Shown: positions 40,222-55,200 of the stretch, piece by piece
Layout: every line of letters starts with the position of its first letter
How positions within the stretch are numbered: the stretch's first letter is position 1
NCBI RefSeq assembly: GCF_048128805.1
Contig: NC_135999.1
Location: 13,659,690-13,723,689, forward strand
Length of the DNA stretch: 64,000 bases
Reading direction: 5' to 3'
Origin: Centroberyx gerrardi
Lineage: Eukaryota > Chordata > Actinopteri > Beryciformes > Berycidae
The notes under the pieces: generated by a model
The model's input: the letters and a program-made list of their open reading frames with translations, nothing else
The model's database searches: none
Told to the model about the DNA's origin: nothing
Made by a program: the position numbers and the translations under genes

Positions 40222-43200
40222 CACACTTATAATTTGGACCTGCAATACTTTGTGAAAGACTCTGTGTAGGTAATTAAGTTGCACAGACCTCAGTATCACC
40301 TGAGAGAAAAGCTGTGCTCATAAAACACACATTTGAACCGAGCGCTCGACATTAATCAGCTAAAGCTCCCAGTCACCTGCCACTGATCCGCGGCTACAGG
40401 CCCAATCCTGCCCTTAATCCATACTATCTCATGACTCGTGTAATCCTTCAAACGAAACCTGTCAACTCTCTCTTGGTCATTGCCTTGATATTGGCTGCTT
40501 CAGAGATGCTTAAGTTAAGGAGTTCTGCTGCATAATCCCAATATTTTTTTTTTAAATGACTGCAGCCAAACGTCCAAATGTCTTATCCTTCGGTCTGGCA
40601 GGCCCAATGACCTGTGACTTTTGGTGTGAACGGGCAAAGTTCAGTGGACTCTTTGGATTATAGGGAGGTTAGAGAAGGTTGTTTCTCTTTGGTTTTGCAC
40701 GGCTGGTCACAGTGAGAGGGGCCTTGTTGACCTAACCCTGCTAAAGATTCTTAGTGGAGTAAAGAAGCTTCAGTCGGTCAGTTTTATGAAGAAACATTCA
40801 GCAGTTTGATTTGGCAGTGTCAGGTGTCACTGGATTCTGTTTTTTTGTTTTTGTCAGGATTAAATATTTGATGAATATTTGATACATTACTCAGAAAGTA
40901 AAAATACTGGACATCGTACCAGCCAAAGGAGAACTAAAAAAGCAAACGGTACAGTCCAAGGAGAACAATAGCAAGGAGCTTCTGCTTGTCCACACAATGA
41001 GCCAGCATTAAGCTCAGTTTTGCCTCAGTGAGGGAGAAAGGGGCTGCGGTCTTTCTGCTATGTGGCTGGGGAGAATGAAAACACTGGGGGGTTGAGTGTG
41101 GGTATTCAGGATGGGATGGGGCCGCTTCCTCAAACCCACATGTCAACACCGAGTCCCGACCAGACTGAGCCACAACAAGGCCAAACCACACTCACCAAGA
41201 CGCAACAGCATGTTCAGATTGAATTGATGGCAGCAAGTGGATTTTACGGGACATTGACAGTGTTGGGTCATTTCTCTCTGCTTGCATTAATTACCTGAGA
41301 GGTGTTAAGATGAGCCATGTGCTATATTCTTTCAGTACGACACTGTATCTGACTGTATCTGAGTACACTTTCCATTCATCCTCATGCTATAGACTAAAAA
41401 CTGCTGTCTTTACAATTGTGCAGTTCTTTATGATCACTTATCCACCTTCTACCACTGACTTTGTGTTTGACACGCACGCACGTACGCACCTATTCCCCTA
41501 GCTTAGTCTACCCCTCAGTTAGGACAGGAGACATGGAGCTGCAGTTTTCACGGAGCCCAGTGGGCACCGCTAACCTTGACCATGCTCAGGTTTCTGACAG
41601 TCACGGCTAAAAATACAGGAAACATGTATCATTTCTGTTTCTGCCTGTCCCAAATTCTTCCAGGGTTGATAAATGATCAATATATAAGATGGGTGTCTTT
41701 GCTCCCTTCTTCTGCAGTAACATGAGGTCCGCAAAGTCTGCTAAATGATACTGGATTGCTTCACACTTCATGAATGGGCTCCATGTGGAACCTAGTGGGA
41801 ATTGAATCTTAATCTCCACTCAGAATGCCCTTATTTTACCCTGCTGGAAAGTAAAACAAAGTCTCAGACAGACCACAAATGTCAAATTGTTTTTGCGGGG
41901 GAAAGTGTTCCCTGGCAGCCTGCCCTCTGTGGAGCTGATATAAGGAGAGGCTTAGTGAGTGGCCGTCATCAAGGATTATCAAATGAACACGGCACAGACA
42001 AAAAGCTCCCTCTGTTTCGGCGTCTGGCAATCTGGCAGCTATGGATTTCTGCACTGCTGCAAGCGATAAGACATAGAATACACTGTTTTGTCTGAACGAG
42101 GGCAGAACACAGGAATACCATTGCTATCGTAAAGGTTGCTGGAGTATATTGTACTGACTAACAGACATCTATGGTGCACAAAAATGTGTTGGATTGTAAT
42201 CGATTCAACAACAGTGATGAATGGAAAAGTGCAACCCTCCTCTATCTAAATTTCAAAGGGTGAAATAAAGTTTATTTTTTTAGGTATATAGTTAGTAATC
42301 CTATACCTAATTTTAAGGTTTTTTTTTTTTTTTTAGAATACTGTCAAGGAGTCAAGGATAATAAATGAATACTAATCAGATTGACTCTGATATCCTCCTC
42401 TGCTACAGTTAAGTGCTCACTGCCTGACTTGAAACGTGTTCGAAACAGAACAGGATTGCAGTGACCGATTGGAAAAAGAGCTGATGAAAAGTATTCTCTT
42501 TCCATGTCTGCCACAGTGGTACTCGATATGTGGATGTGAAATGGAGGCACAGCAGTAATATGCCATAAGGTGACAGCACCTCATGACTAGATGGTCATCC
42601 TATGGCATTATGGTCAGTAATTTATCCAGAAACGAATCAGAATTTGCTTGAGATCCTTGTCAGTGTTGCAATTAAACATTATGTTAGTAGGTGAATACAA
42701 AAACACATAGAGTGCCATTTTTCATGAATAACCAAACCCTTCATAATTGAATGAATGTCTATGACACATTCCAGCCACCAGGACTGAGGAAGTCAGCATT
42801 ACTTCAGATGTCCTTTGTGATGAAAATGCGTTTAGCTAAGTGACATCTGCCATTTTCCAAGGCCTGTCCACTCAATGGTTTTATAACACTGTGTGGTCAA
42901 CAGGTGCTGCTCTTTTGCTGTTCCCGGAGTACAGGAGGCTGCTTTTTGTCCACAAGTATAGGTACCGTCGGTCTATTTCTAAATCCCTCTCTTATATATT
43001 TTTAATTTTTCCCAGCCCTTCCTCAGTCTTTCCAATTTATTTCCATGCATGTCATCCTCGTTTTACCCAGACATACTCACTTTCTTAACATTTGACCGCA
43101 AAAAAACACAGTCTCTCTGTTTTATTTTTCAAATATTTGCCAGTAACATAAATTCAGAAGGAGAAAAACAAGCATAACAGTTTTCTGGCTGGAGCATCAT

Positions 43201-46200
43201 AAAGCACAGAGGTCTCTCCTCTCTCTCTCTCTCTGTCCCAGGAAGCCTTCCTTCCCGCCAGACTTCCAGATTATGGGGAGCAGAGTGACAGCTGTACTCC
43301 ACCCACCTCCTCCCCCGCAGTTCCCCTTCTTCCCTGTGTCGGCTTTGTTCGCTGAGGGATTGAACAACTGAGAGGGACAGCAGGCCACAGTCTGGGTGGG
43401 CCAGATCTACCACCAGGGCATGCCTCCCTGCCTGCCTCCACATTGTTCACACCAGTGCGGGAGAAGGGAATTGGCCATTCTCTGCCTTCTATTGTATCTG
43501 CTGTCAAATATTGTGCCTGGAGCTGGCATGAATCTCACCGAATCAAGAAAGAATCAAGATGCCAAGACTTCCCAAAAAGTGGTTCCTGTAGGGCATTGCT
43601 TGAACTTACACTATGCTTCAGATAGGGGAGGGGGGGGGGGGGGGGGGATCATTTTACTTGGTGAGAAATCTTCACTTGAAATCAGCCATGACAAATTAAA
43701 GACCTGTGAGGCCTATATAAAAAGTAGCAAAAATAGAAGTCAAAATGGCTGTTCTGATGCCTGTCTGGCATTAGACCTGATTTATGGTATAATTTATTGC
43801 AATTTTAACTACAAACATTTAGCCTGGCTATCAAATTCGGTGCATACTGTAGCTGCCCGGGTCAGCTCACATTTCCATTAGCTTTTCAAACTGACAATCG
43901 TCATAATTTCTGCTGGGATGAAAAGTTTTATAGGCTACACGTATTTCTAAATGTCCCTGTTTTCAGCCCCTTAATAAATTAGCCATAGTGTGATTGATGC
44001 TAATCGTTGGCATGGGCAAGGGATGTATATCACAGAAGCACGACTGACGTTTTCATGTTTGTGGACCTGAGTGAGACCAACTGGATGCCGTCCAGAGCTT
44101 CACAAGCTGCTGCCTGACTTCCTTAAGTAACTCACACCTAGCTAGCTAGTTGCCCATTTGGACTCCAGTATATACCTACAGCAGCAGCTTCAGGTTGACA
44201 GTAATATTTAGCTGCTCTACATGAAGGAATTTCCATGCTGACCCTGTAACTGTAAGCTCTACTGAGCTTACCTGACCTGATGACCGAGCTTGATGATGTA
44301 CATACAGTTAGCAACAGGTTTTCAAATTGTTAATCAGATAACACCTTGACTATTGGGTGTGATGTGGTGCAGCCGGTTATCAGATTATTGGAAATCTGCC
44401 TACAATTGGTATCAATGTCAAGAAACAGAATGCTACAATCAGCACAGGAAAATGTTTTGAATGTAGATACAGTATGTGAGCAAAATGACTCAGCGAATAG
44501 ACTGTGAGTGCTGCTTATAGAATTTAAAGGTATCCAGCTAAGTCAGCAAACCAACCTCAAAACATATACAGTGCAGTATTCAGTAGTCTCAATACAGTAG
44601 TCTCAAAACTTTCCCCTGTGCCAGCAGCCTTTCAGCTCGTATTTACATAGCAGCGCCGCACCATACATAGATGCATTGGGATAGTGGGTCACAGAGGAGA
44701 TATCATTGGAAAGGGAGGTCAATATGAAGCTTTGACGTCTAACAGCATGATGCAAGGAAGAGCAACCTACTAAGAATATCCTCATCGAGTGACAAGCATG
44801 AGGACCGCCATTATTACATTTCCTCATTAATCATTCCACTGATATAAATACTGGCCATGTTCCATTCAGCTATGCCTGTTATTTGAATATCAGAGTATGA
44901 GTTTAAGCATTCACATATTGCCCATCAGATAATTGACATGCCAAAAGGTGATGTAAAGCTATAATTAAGATTCCTAGGTTTTCTGGAAGTACTCTTTAAT
45001 TTTACATTTACATTTAGATGGGTATAGAATGGGATTTTTCAAACGGCAACGGCTTAACTTAGCTTCCTCTGCGCGTTCCAAAGATTTCATGTCAAGAATG
45101 CTGGATGAGGATGTATTAATAACTCTAATCATGTCTTCTGGACAGCAGCAGCATGTGCTGTAAATCGACACATCACAGTGCCCAGATCCCAGTTTCAGGA
45201 CAGTGAAGTGATCTCTGCAGGATGTTGCAAATCATAATGTGACAGGGTCTGAGACCCACATCCCCTTTGACCCTTGCTTGCCACTTGACACAGCGACGCA
45301 GACACTTGCATCACTTTGGGGAAATCTAATAACATAGCAAATGTGGTACTGGGAATCTTTGGCAGTCACCAAACTATGCAGTGTAACGCGATTGGGGGAG
45401 GGTGCAAGAAAGAGAGAGAGAAAGGACACAGATAGGGATTTGCAAAGCCCATTGTCTAACCATAAGCCAAAGCAGCGCACGCTGATGTCATGTCATGTAG
45501 CCTGACAGAAAGATTAAGTTATATAGAAAACAAGAAAGAAAAGAAATGGACAAGGAAAGGAACAGTGAGAGAGTAACTCAGTGACAGCTTGGCTGGGGGC
45601 AGCAACAGCTTTGCCATATGAGAGCAGATAAGAATAACCGCTGCAGCCATACATCATAACTCCCCACCCAACCACCCCTCCAACCACCATAAATCAAGCC
45701 TGAAGAAGGGGAAGTAGGACAAAAAGAGAAAGAGAGAGACAGAATGAGGTGACAGAATGGATTAGTGAAAGGTATGGGGAAAAAAACTTGACAGGAAAGA
45801 AAAGGAAAGAGATGGAGAAGAGGTAAAAAAAGATGAACATGCCAAAGAAGAAGAATGGTGAAAGCCTAACAGGGGCTTAGGGGAGGGAGAGGGAGAAGAG
45901 GGGGAGAGGAGGGGGGGTGGAGGGGGATTGAGAGGCCTCAGCTTCTTCTAGTCACAGGGGGCCCCAGCAGTGGCACCATAAGCCAGTAAATCTCTCGGTG
46001 ACTGTTGACACGGGTGACGGGTACGATCCGAAAACACAGTTAGGAAGCAGGGGTGTAACATGGCTGTGAACGACTCGAGGCACTCGAGTCAGCACACAGA
46101 CCTACAGGAGGAGGGTCACTGGAGAAAATCGACTGGACCACGTCACGTGTCTTCACCATACAGTGGAACCAAAAGCGTTCAAATGAGTAAACGTACATTT

Positions 46201-49200
46201 AACAATAGCGCACACACACATACACACACACACACATACATTCCCTAGTTGTTTTTCATTCATTTTCCCTTTCTTCCTTTGCCCTCGTTTCTGTTGTCTC
46301 GGTATCATTGCTTTCCAGCCACGCTGCAGAGCAGGCACCTCCTCAGTGGAAGTCTCTGGGTTATCGTCTGCCTATCTGAGATTGGGTTGGATTTCTGCAG
46401 AGCTGGGAGTGGGGGTGACGGAGGGCTTTGAAAGGGGATCCCCCCCCCCCGCAGCCTTCCCTCTCACATACACACCTGTCTGCTCGGGATACCACTCCAC
46501 TTCCAGGGCCTGCTCTGTCTACGGCCCTGGAGTCTGGAGTCTCCAAGGAAGTGCATTCCTCTCCCGGCTCTGAATGATCGCATAACACTCGACCCACCGC
46601 GGTCTATGATCCCCCCCCCTCCAGAGCTGGAAAAGTATATTGTTGCTGTTGGAAAAGTACAGAGACCGATTCAACTTATCTGAATATAGAGCCACTGTTC
46701 TTTCTCTCTTCTCAATCGGCTAATCAGTGCAGTTTGATTACGACTCTGGTGAAATCTTAGACTGTCTTGCGCCTAAGATTGGCAAGGATAGGCGGCGTTT
46801 CATGAAGACCGCTACGCTCCGAGCTCTGAGGATCTGACGGACACTTCCCATATCACCCTCCTCCCTTATCTTTCTGCATTTCAAGCAAGCGAGACAAGCG
46901 AGACAAAAAGGAACAGAACGTCTGAACAAGTCTGACACTAAGTAAGGGCTTCTTCTCGTAGCCCGTGGCGCACTAGGCCTATGCCTGATGGACGAGGATA
47001 TATGTGAGCTGTGCATCCACTTGTAAAAACAAGTATTTATTGGCTCAGTATTCCACATTTTGAATGGCTGTAGGGAGTTTCTGACCTGGTCACTTGCATG
47101 GTTATTGCTTTTCCAATAGAAATTCCCAGCAGCCGGAGAGAATGACCCAAGCTGAACCACCGTTTGCATTTGAGGTCACTGGCATATCGTGTCTAGACAG
47201 TGAAGTTTGTTCTTCTAACTACAGCGACAATATTTACTGAGAATTAATTGGTCACAATGACTAATGCAGACTACTAAACCTCATGAAACAAAGTGGAAGT
47301 GTCTCATTAAATATTTTTGGAGACTTTTTTTGGTATTTTTGTCAAAGTTGCCAAAGAAACACATCATTCACACAACATTCAGGCCAAGGTGTACAAGACG
47401 TGCAAGAGGAGGCCCATCTCTCCTCATAGGGTATCTGGAGGTCAAAGTACAGATTTGAAGATGAAGTATTTGAGAGAATTCCCCAGTTCAGCTCATTCAT
47501 CACTGCTCCTCATATCACCTCTCACTGCAGCGCTCACGCTGAAGCTGTTAGACCTCTGAGATACGGGTCTTTGTGGGTCATCAGATCATCAGGGGCCATA
47601 AGCATGAATCTTCTTTTAAGATTAAGATGTCTTAGCTGGGTGTTTCATTTAAGATAACCAGCGGTAAAGGTGCTCAGATCAACTTTTTGGGAAGATTTCT
47701 ATGCTGAGATAATGTATTGGGATGATAAGGATATATTTAATGACATTGTAATATGTGAATTGTTGATCTTAGCAATTCCCTAAAATGAAATAGATTTTTT
47801 TTGCTAAAATCATGGAAAGTGTCCTGATTATAAGGATTTCAAGGATTGTGAATATAACATACATAGCTGAGCTGCTACAGTTATTTCTGTTGGCTAAGAA
47901 TATTCTTCATTTTCAAAATTGTCTCCTTTTTTTGTACCTCAATATTAGTAATTCTGGGACAAATTAAAGTGAAATGGCTACACTACACTATCGTATCTAT
48001 TCATTTATCTGTGGGTTGATTTATTTATTTATATATTCATTTATCTGATGTTTCTATTTTGTGTATTTCCAGGCTCATGGCTCAGCTGTGACTGATTTAT
48101 GCACCTGAGACACATTCCTGCCATTACGTGTCTGTGAAGGGGTGAGAAGTTAAACAGGCACTCCACAGGCCCTCCCTCCGGCTCCTGAATAGATAGAGCC
48201 ACACTGGCTTGGAGGGCTGCTGCTGACCACCAGGTCCACTCTGAGCGTCCACTCCTGACCTGTCACTAGGACGCACTCGTTACACAATCACGACAGCCAC
48301 ACTTCAGCTGTGCCAAACCCGCCACACACATGCTGTCGTGTACATACCACTTTCACTGTTGACCCCTGCAAGTCTCTGATTGAGATCTTACTGTATCAGC
48401 AGTCACATACACACACATACAGTGCTTTAGTGTTTTAGCGTGACCGTAACTGCTGCATCGCTGCCTGTCTGCAGTCACAGATCCCCCTGACACACATGTT
48501 GAGAAGGGTCTATGCCCATACATATTGATATCAGATATTTGAAGGATATGTTTATGATCAAGGGTGTGTGTGAGTGTATGTGTGTGCGCTTGACCCACTT
48601 GTGAAGAAAGATCAATGCATTGCATGTAGTGGCAGGTACCTTTTAAAGACTGCTAAGACCCTTAAGCAGCTGCCCATATCAGTGCATCTGAGGGCTATTT
48701 CCTACCTCCAGGTCACACTAAAGCCACGCTACGCTTAAGAACTCAGTTAGCTAAATTGTTTTGGAATGGTATGTCTAGGCAACACAGTGATTAAGCTGGA
48801 TTTAGGGAACAAAAATCATTACTGTGTGAGGGGAATCCCACAGTATGAACAATGCTGTGTTCAAATACAGAATGAGGAGAGACCATTGTGATCACATACG
48901 TTTTAAACAAGGGGGGATACTCCTGTCTGGACCCAGTCCTATCCCTTTTCTCTCTCTCTCTGTCTCTATCAGTCTAACTTGCTGAGTCTATTCCCCTAAT
49001 TGTGAGGGAAAATACATTCAATGGCCAACAAGATCCTAAGCAACAGGGAAATAGCCAGGGAGCAGCCTCCAGTTGACTCATTTCCACATTTCAAAACTAT
49101 GAATCTTATACATTTATGTTGCAAATTTGTTTTGTTGATTTCAGTGTGAATTGACAAAATGAATTGATTCAATTCAATTAATGCACTGTTTAAGATTGTG

Positions 49201-52200
49201 AAAAAGTATACTGTAAACAAAGTAGACCAATTTCAGTGGATAATCTTGGGTCTAAATCCCTCATAACCCAAGGCTTTGCTTCCCACACAAGCAGCTCAAA
49301 CACTCAGATTCATTAGCAGACTGGCTGACCATCAGAGCGCTCTCAGCCTGCCCCTACATGTCCAGGACAATACCCTCCCCTCCTCTTTGTCACTGCCTCA
49401 ACACTTCACATTAGTGATTCACTGGTCAGCTCACCTTACTTTTATCTGTTATTTGATCTTTGTCCGGATGTGTGTGCGTGTGTGTGTATGTGTGTGTGTG
49501 TGTGTGTGTAAAGGTGTGCATGCGTACGCATGTGTGTGTATGTGTGGCTGTGCGAGTGTGCATATGCTCGCTCATGTATTTATATATGTGTATGCTGTTA
49601 ATTATATGTATGTGGTGGTGTGAGCCCAGTCTGTGCCCTCTACATGTGAACCATGGTCAGGCAGAAACAAGGCCATCCTCCAGCTGGAGTGATGCTTTAT
49701 GTCCCAGCCTGCACCACTGCACCTGGTTCAGCTGAGCTGGCTGGAAGCTTAAACAAAGTGCGACAGCAAACAGAAGGGACTTGTGAACTAATTGAAGCCC
49801 TTCTGTTCCCTTCCCGTGGTTAGACCTCCATTTACAGGCAGAAAGGCCACAAAGATTTATTTGCTTCAGTCAAATGAATAGGTGGCATAAGTCTCAGATA
49901 TATTTGAATATATTGTGTTATCTTTTTCAGTCACTGTCAGAACAACCAATCCTCATTCAAACCAAATTATCACCTGCTTCACTTGCAGTCTGGGGAGAGA
50001 GTTAATTACTAGGTCCCTTCTCAAGTCAAGGCTAATATGAGGGCTTCACTTTGGTGAAAAAAAGACAGCAATTTGCCAAAAAGGCACATCCTCCTAATCC
50101 TCCCTTCCCAATGGACTTGATGATGGTATTGCCACTAACACGGTCTTCAATCCTGCATAATTATAGACTAAACTTTCCCTGCTGCATCAATTGCATTTCC
50201 AAACCTAAGTTTGTTTTGCATTTTAGAGCTGATGTTAAAATAGCAAAGCGCGTCCCACCTGTTTCATTTTATTGCTTTGCATTTGCTATATTTGTAATGC
50301 GGTCCAAGTCTATCTAAGTGGAGTTAGAGATGACAAGCCACAAAACAAATCTAAATTGCAGCATTTATACAGTACTGTATAAGTCACTGTCGTGTCTGTA
50401 CCACACATCTGATTCATGCTTCATGATTCACTAACAAACTACAGGACAAGTACATGCACACAGATACTTTAAGCTGAGAAGACCACAAGATTGTCATGTT
50501 AGACATGTAACCTGTGGATATTTATGACATTTAAAAAGTGAGGCTCATATGACATCTGACCAAAAGTAAATTTCCAAGGAATATAAATACACACAGCTAC
50601 TGAAATCCAAAGCCTGTGGGTAGAGCGCCCCTAGAGAAGGAAAGGAATGGATCTTAGTCAAAATGCAGAGCACCCTCACCCTATCGGATGCTGATGACGT
50701 GTAAAACAGAAAATAGAGACTGAAAAATAGAACTATTTAGTTTGAATCCCTTCCTCACTGAATGGATTGTGTAGATATTCCTGGTATTCTTACAATCATA
50801 ACACTCACAAAATACATTTCCTTTTCAGGAACCAATAATAACCAAGACTTTAAATTCTCAGCCTACTACTTTCACACAATTTACACACTTGCAGACAAAC
50901 AATGAAATGTAACATTTTCTGGATATTCAAGACCAAAACCTCATGCTATCACTGTTCGGGTGAGATTTGAAAACAAGCAAACAAAAAAAAAAAAAAAAAA
51001 CGGAAACTGAATATGTTTATATGAAGAATACCTTTACACGTTTGGTTTCATGGTGTCACCTCAAACACATGGAAAGGGGACCTTTGAAAGCACTGAAAAG
51101 TACCCTGAGGGAAAGGACCCTATTGTTCATTAACAATAAAGTTTAGAGCTTTATTCATCGTCTGGTAGTCCCACCTCTTTCACTTTTTACACAGCCATAG
51201 TCAGTGTTCGGCCCAAGTCCCCTTTGACCCCTGTCCTTTAAACCTGCTACCCTTTCCAGTAGGGGTGAAAAGAGACGGGGGCTCTATACCGGCTGTCAGT
51301 CATGGCCAACTGCTTTAAGTCTTTGTGATGCAAACACTTGGGAGACTGACAGAGAGCAGGAAGTTTTAATTTTAAGGAACCATTAAAAGACAGATAAAGT
51401 CTAAGAAAAGCCTAATAGTAGTAATGAGCCCTCTATGGTGTCAATGCTCATGTGTATGAAATATGAAATATTAAATGATTCCTACCTTTGTCTTCAACAG
51501 TGAAGTAGAAGATATCACTTGTGGCGTTGCTTCCATCCAACAACGCATAGCAGATCTTCATGTCATCAATATCAGCTGATGGTATGAGAAACATAGGAAG
51601 ACAGAGTGTAAGGTGAAATCCTCTACACTTGCCAAGGTAATTGAGAGGATTAGCCCACTTTTTACAGAGCTTTAGTTACAGGCCTCAGGCTTCCATTTAA
51701 ATGATGTGAAAGACAAAAGAAGTTTTTAAAAGTTCAGTACTGATATTTTACCATCAATTCATCCATCAGAATATAGAAATATCTGAAAATCATCCTTGTT
51801 TAAACTATTATTATTATTAGTAGTAATCATTATTCCTCCACATACATTTAATATCTATGATGCTATGTATCACATTTATGACAACATTCCTTTATTAGAT
51901 ATCATTAAAATCTTACATAAGGTATTAGAGGATGGTAAAGTTTCATTTTTAAATCCTTTTTCACTTAACAGATTTAATGGTGTGACATTCGCTTACCTTG
52001 TGTGAAGGTCTTGATGCTGTCATTGCCCAAGGCGGTGTTCATAATGAAGCCATGCAGAGGAGCCTCGGACACGGTGTATTTCAGGACCTTCCGGGCGCTG
52101 TCGCGGTCCTCAGATCTAAGGGCCTTACTGGTGATCAGGAAACCCAGGTGGCCTGTCTGGAGGACCCTGAGTGAGGCTCCGGCCTTATTGACCACAATCT

Positions 52201-55200
52201 GGGGGACACCATTGTCCACTGTGTTGATGTGAATGGTCATCATCTGGGGCTTGCGTGTCTCATACACAGTGTCGGGAAAGACGTAAAAATCATTATGTGT
52301 GCCGTCCGTGACAGTGAAGGAGAAGCTGTCTTCATTGGTCTCGGTGCTGTCGTGCTTATAGGTGATAAGGTTCTCATTCAGGTCTTGCTTGGTAAAGGTA
52401 GTGATTGGTTGGGTGTTGTTGAAAAGCAGCTGTCCGTGCACTGGCACCTGGGTGACTATGAAGCGCAGCAGGTTGTCTGGGGTGTCCCGATCCTCAACCG
52501 TCAACTCAAATGGTGTGATGAGCTTGGTTTCTCCCTCCCCCAAAACCAGTTTGTGTATGGTCAAGACAGGTTTCTTATTATCTACATCAGTGATGGACAC
52601 TCTGAAGGTACGGAAGACAGGGTTGTAACCATCTGTCACCTCAAACTCAAAGCTGTCCATCTTCATCTCATCATCGGAGGTGTGGATATAGTAGATCTTG
52701 TTGCCAGCAAGCTGCAGTTGGGTGAAGGTGGAGATGGGAACACCTGGGTGGTCTGTGCACTCTAGATGACCTCTGCTGGGGGCTCGTGTGATACTAAAGC
52801 CGAGGTATTCATCAGGACTGTTGATATCAGTGGTGCTGAGGAGGTCAGTGGTAAGAGTTACTCTTCCTCCTTCTTTGAGAGTTACACCTTTGTTAATAAC
52901 ATCCGGAAAGACCATGTCAATACTTCCAATGTTGATGTAAAAGTAACGGTCAATAAGGGGATTGATGCCATCTGTGACGTCAAACTTCAGCAGGTCACGA
53001 ATGCCCTCTTGGCCTGTGTGCACATACTGGATGAGCTGTTTGTCAATTTCATTCTGTGTGAAGTTCATGCCAAGGGTGATATTGCCCATGACGTCACCAA
53101 ACTTGGTAATACGCTGAAGATAGCCTTGGCTTGGTCCATAACGCACAACATATGTTAGCTCTTTGTCTTCAGAGTCAAGGTCGGTGGCCTTCAAAACCTT
53201 GTTACTGATGACTTTGGTCTCTCCGATCTCAACTTCAAGACCATCATTTATAGCCATTCTTGGTGTCTCGTCATCAACAGGAATAACCATGATAATAACT
53301 TTTTTTTCCACTGTGTGTTTTCCATCTGAGATCCTGATTTCAAAGCTGTCCTCTTTGGTCTCTGAGTCGTCATGTTCATAGACGATGTTGGATGCCTCTT
53401 TGATCTGATCCAAGTTGAACTTGTCCACAGGGATGGTGCCAGTGCTGAGCTGCTGAACGATTGTACCATGCTTGGGGTTTTTGATGATCTCAAAGTACAG
53501 CTCGTCCCCGGGGATATCAGCATCAGCTGCATTCAGGATTGGTGTGTCAATGACCAGACTCATGCCCTCCATTACCACAAACTCACGGATAAAAATTTCA
53601 GGCTTCTCATCATTGGCTGGAATGATGACTACGGGGAAGAAGTGCCGTTCAGAGAAGTTAATACCATCTGAACAGCGGAAGGTGAAGCGGTCTTCCACAG
53701 GTTCGACCCCTTTGTGGATGCTTTGGACATAGTGGATATGACCAATGCCAACATCTTTGATGCTAAAGGCAGTGATAGCTGTGCCTGCCCTAGATTTCTC
53801 AGAGCCTGCAGCTGGGGAGATATTTTCCACATAGCCAGATGTTGGTTGGACGATGATGGTGCACAGAATATCATCATTATCTGTGTCAATATCCTCAGCT
53901 TGGATGTGCTCCAGAGTAATGACATTCTTCTCCCCTTCCACTACTACAAACTGCTCTCCAACACTGACAATAGGTGGAATACTGTCAACAGGGAGAATAG
54001 TGACATGAACTCTCACACCTTGGACCTTGTTGCCGCCGATGACCCATTCTTCTGACATATCGGACAGGGTAAGGTTGAAGGAGTCATGTTCTTTGACTGG
54101 TCCAATTTCACCAGATGTGTGAGCATACACCACCCCCCCATTGATGATGTCCTGCTGGGTGAATCTCTCAGCAGGGGCACCATTGACCAGGATCTCACCT
54201 AACCTGGGAGGCTCTTCCACGATGAAAGTGAGCCTGAGATCATCTGTGTCTTCATCACGGCCCTGAATGACATTGCCTGTAATCTCTGTCGCTCCATTCT
54301 CCAGTACATCAATGGAGGCTCCAAGCAGACCAGCTGGCAGCATAATAGTGGGGGCCTCGTCATCAACTGGCTCAATGGTGATCTTAATGATGATGGGTAC
54401 CTCATGGAAACCATCACTCACATCAAGCTTGATGACATCGCTGAGGGATTCCTCACCGCTATGGATGTAAGTTAGGCGAGCATTTGCTATGTCTTCTAGC
54501 ACAAATGTCTCGCCGTTTGACATGTCAATCCCCAAATACTGCAGCTGCCCATAGCGAGGAATCTGGGTCACAGTGAATATGATATTTTCATCATCTGTAT
54601 CTGTGTCTGTGGCGTGCAGTTCTTTCTTAGTGATGATATATGTACTTCTTTCCATAAGAGTGAAGCCTGTGTTGGTGATGAGTGGGGGTTTGTTGTCAAC
54701 AGGCTGCAAGAAAATGGTGAATAGTCCATCTGCTGAGTTACCAGCAGTGTCTTCCACAACGAATGTGAACTGAACAACTTTTGGAGTGATGCCCAGTTCC
54801 TGGTCAGGAGGCTTGTAAGCCACTTTGTGGTGATTGACCTGGGCCTGTGTAAACTCAGTAATGGCAGTGTCAGGGTTGTCAGTCAGAACGATTTCACCCA
54901 GGGGGGCTGGGTTGTTCTCATCCGTGTCAGTTGGGGACTTAGTGATAGTGTACTTCAGGTCCCTGTCATCTGAATCTAGATCACCGTAATACAAAAAATT
55001 CTTCTTGAAATGCGTCAGCTCATACTCTTGGACTGTCATGTGAAGGGTGGTGCCTGGATGAAGCTCTGGGGCAAGGTCATCAATAGGATGGATTTTGATG
55101 GTGAATATGTGTTCGCCTGATTGATTAGGAGGGTCGTTATCATCTTGGACACGGAACACAAACTGGTCAATTACAGTGGTGATGCTATGTGGTCCAATAT

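Larger units (their letters stand above)
39508..51485 (-). other. frem3: frem3 intron 2 (12 kb)
   Basis: By far the largest intron of the gene, placed between the exons finishing the twelfth CSPG repeat and opening the first Calx-beta domain. I see no exons. It contains CA/GT microsatellites (40174-40219, 49468-49560), a G18 run, a purine-rich stretch (45700-45935), poly-T at 42319-42334 and a poly-A run at 50982-51000. Open frames of up to 161 codons lack recognisable domains. Confidence 0.75.

Noticed and set aside
43396-43881. A 161-codon plus-strand open frame in frem3 intron 2
   Set aside because: It runs through a G18 homopolymer, has low-complexity glycine and no motif or splice support.
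51974-51996. Continuation of the large FREM open frame past its conserved region
   Set aside because: The last residues (after ...TFTQ) read through a consensus donor CAAG|GTAAGC, and the next conserved segment is found in the exon at 51575.
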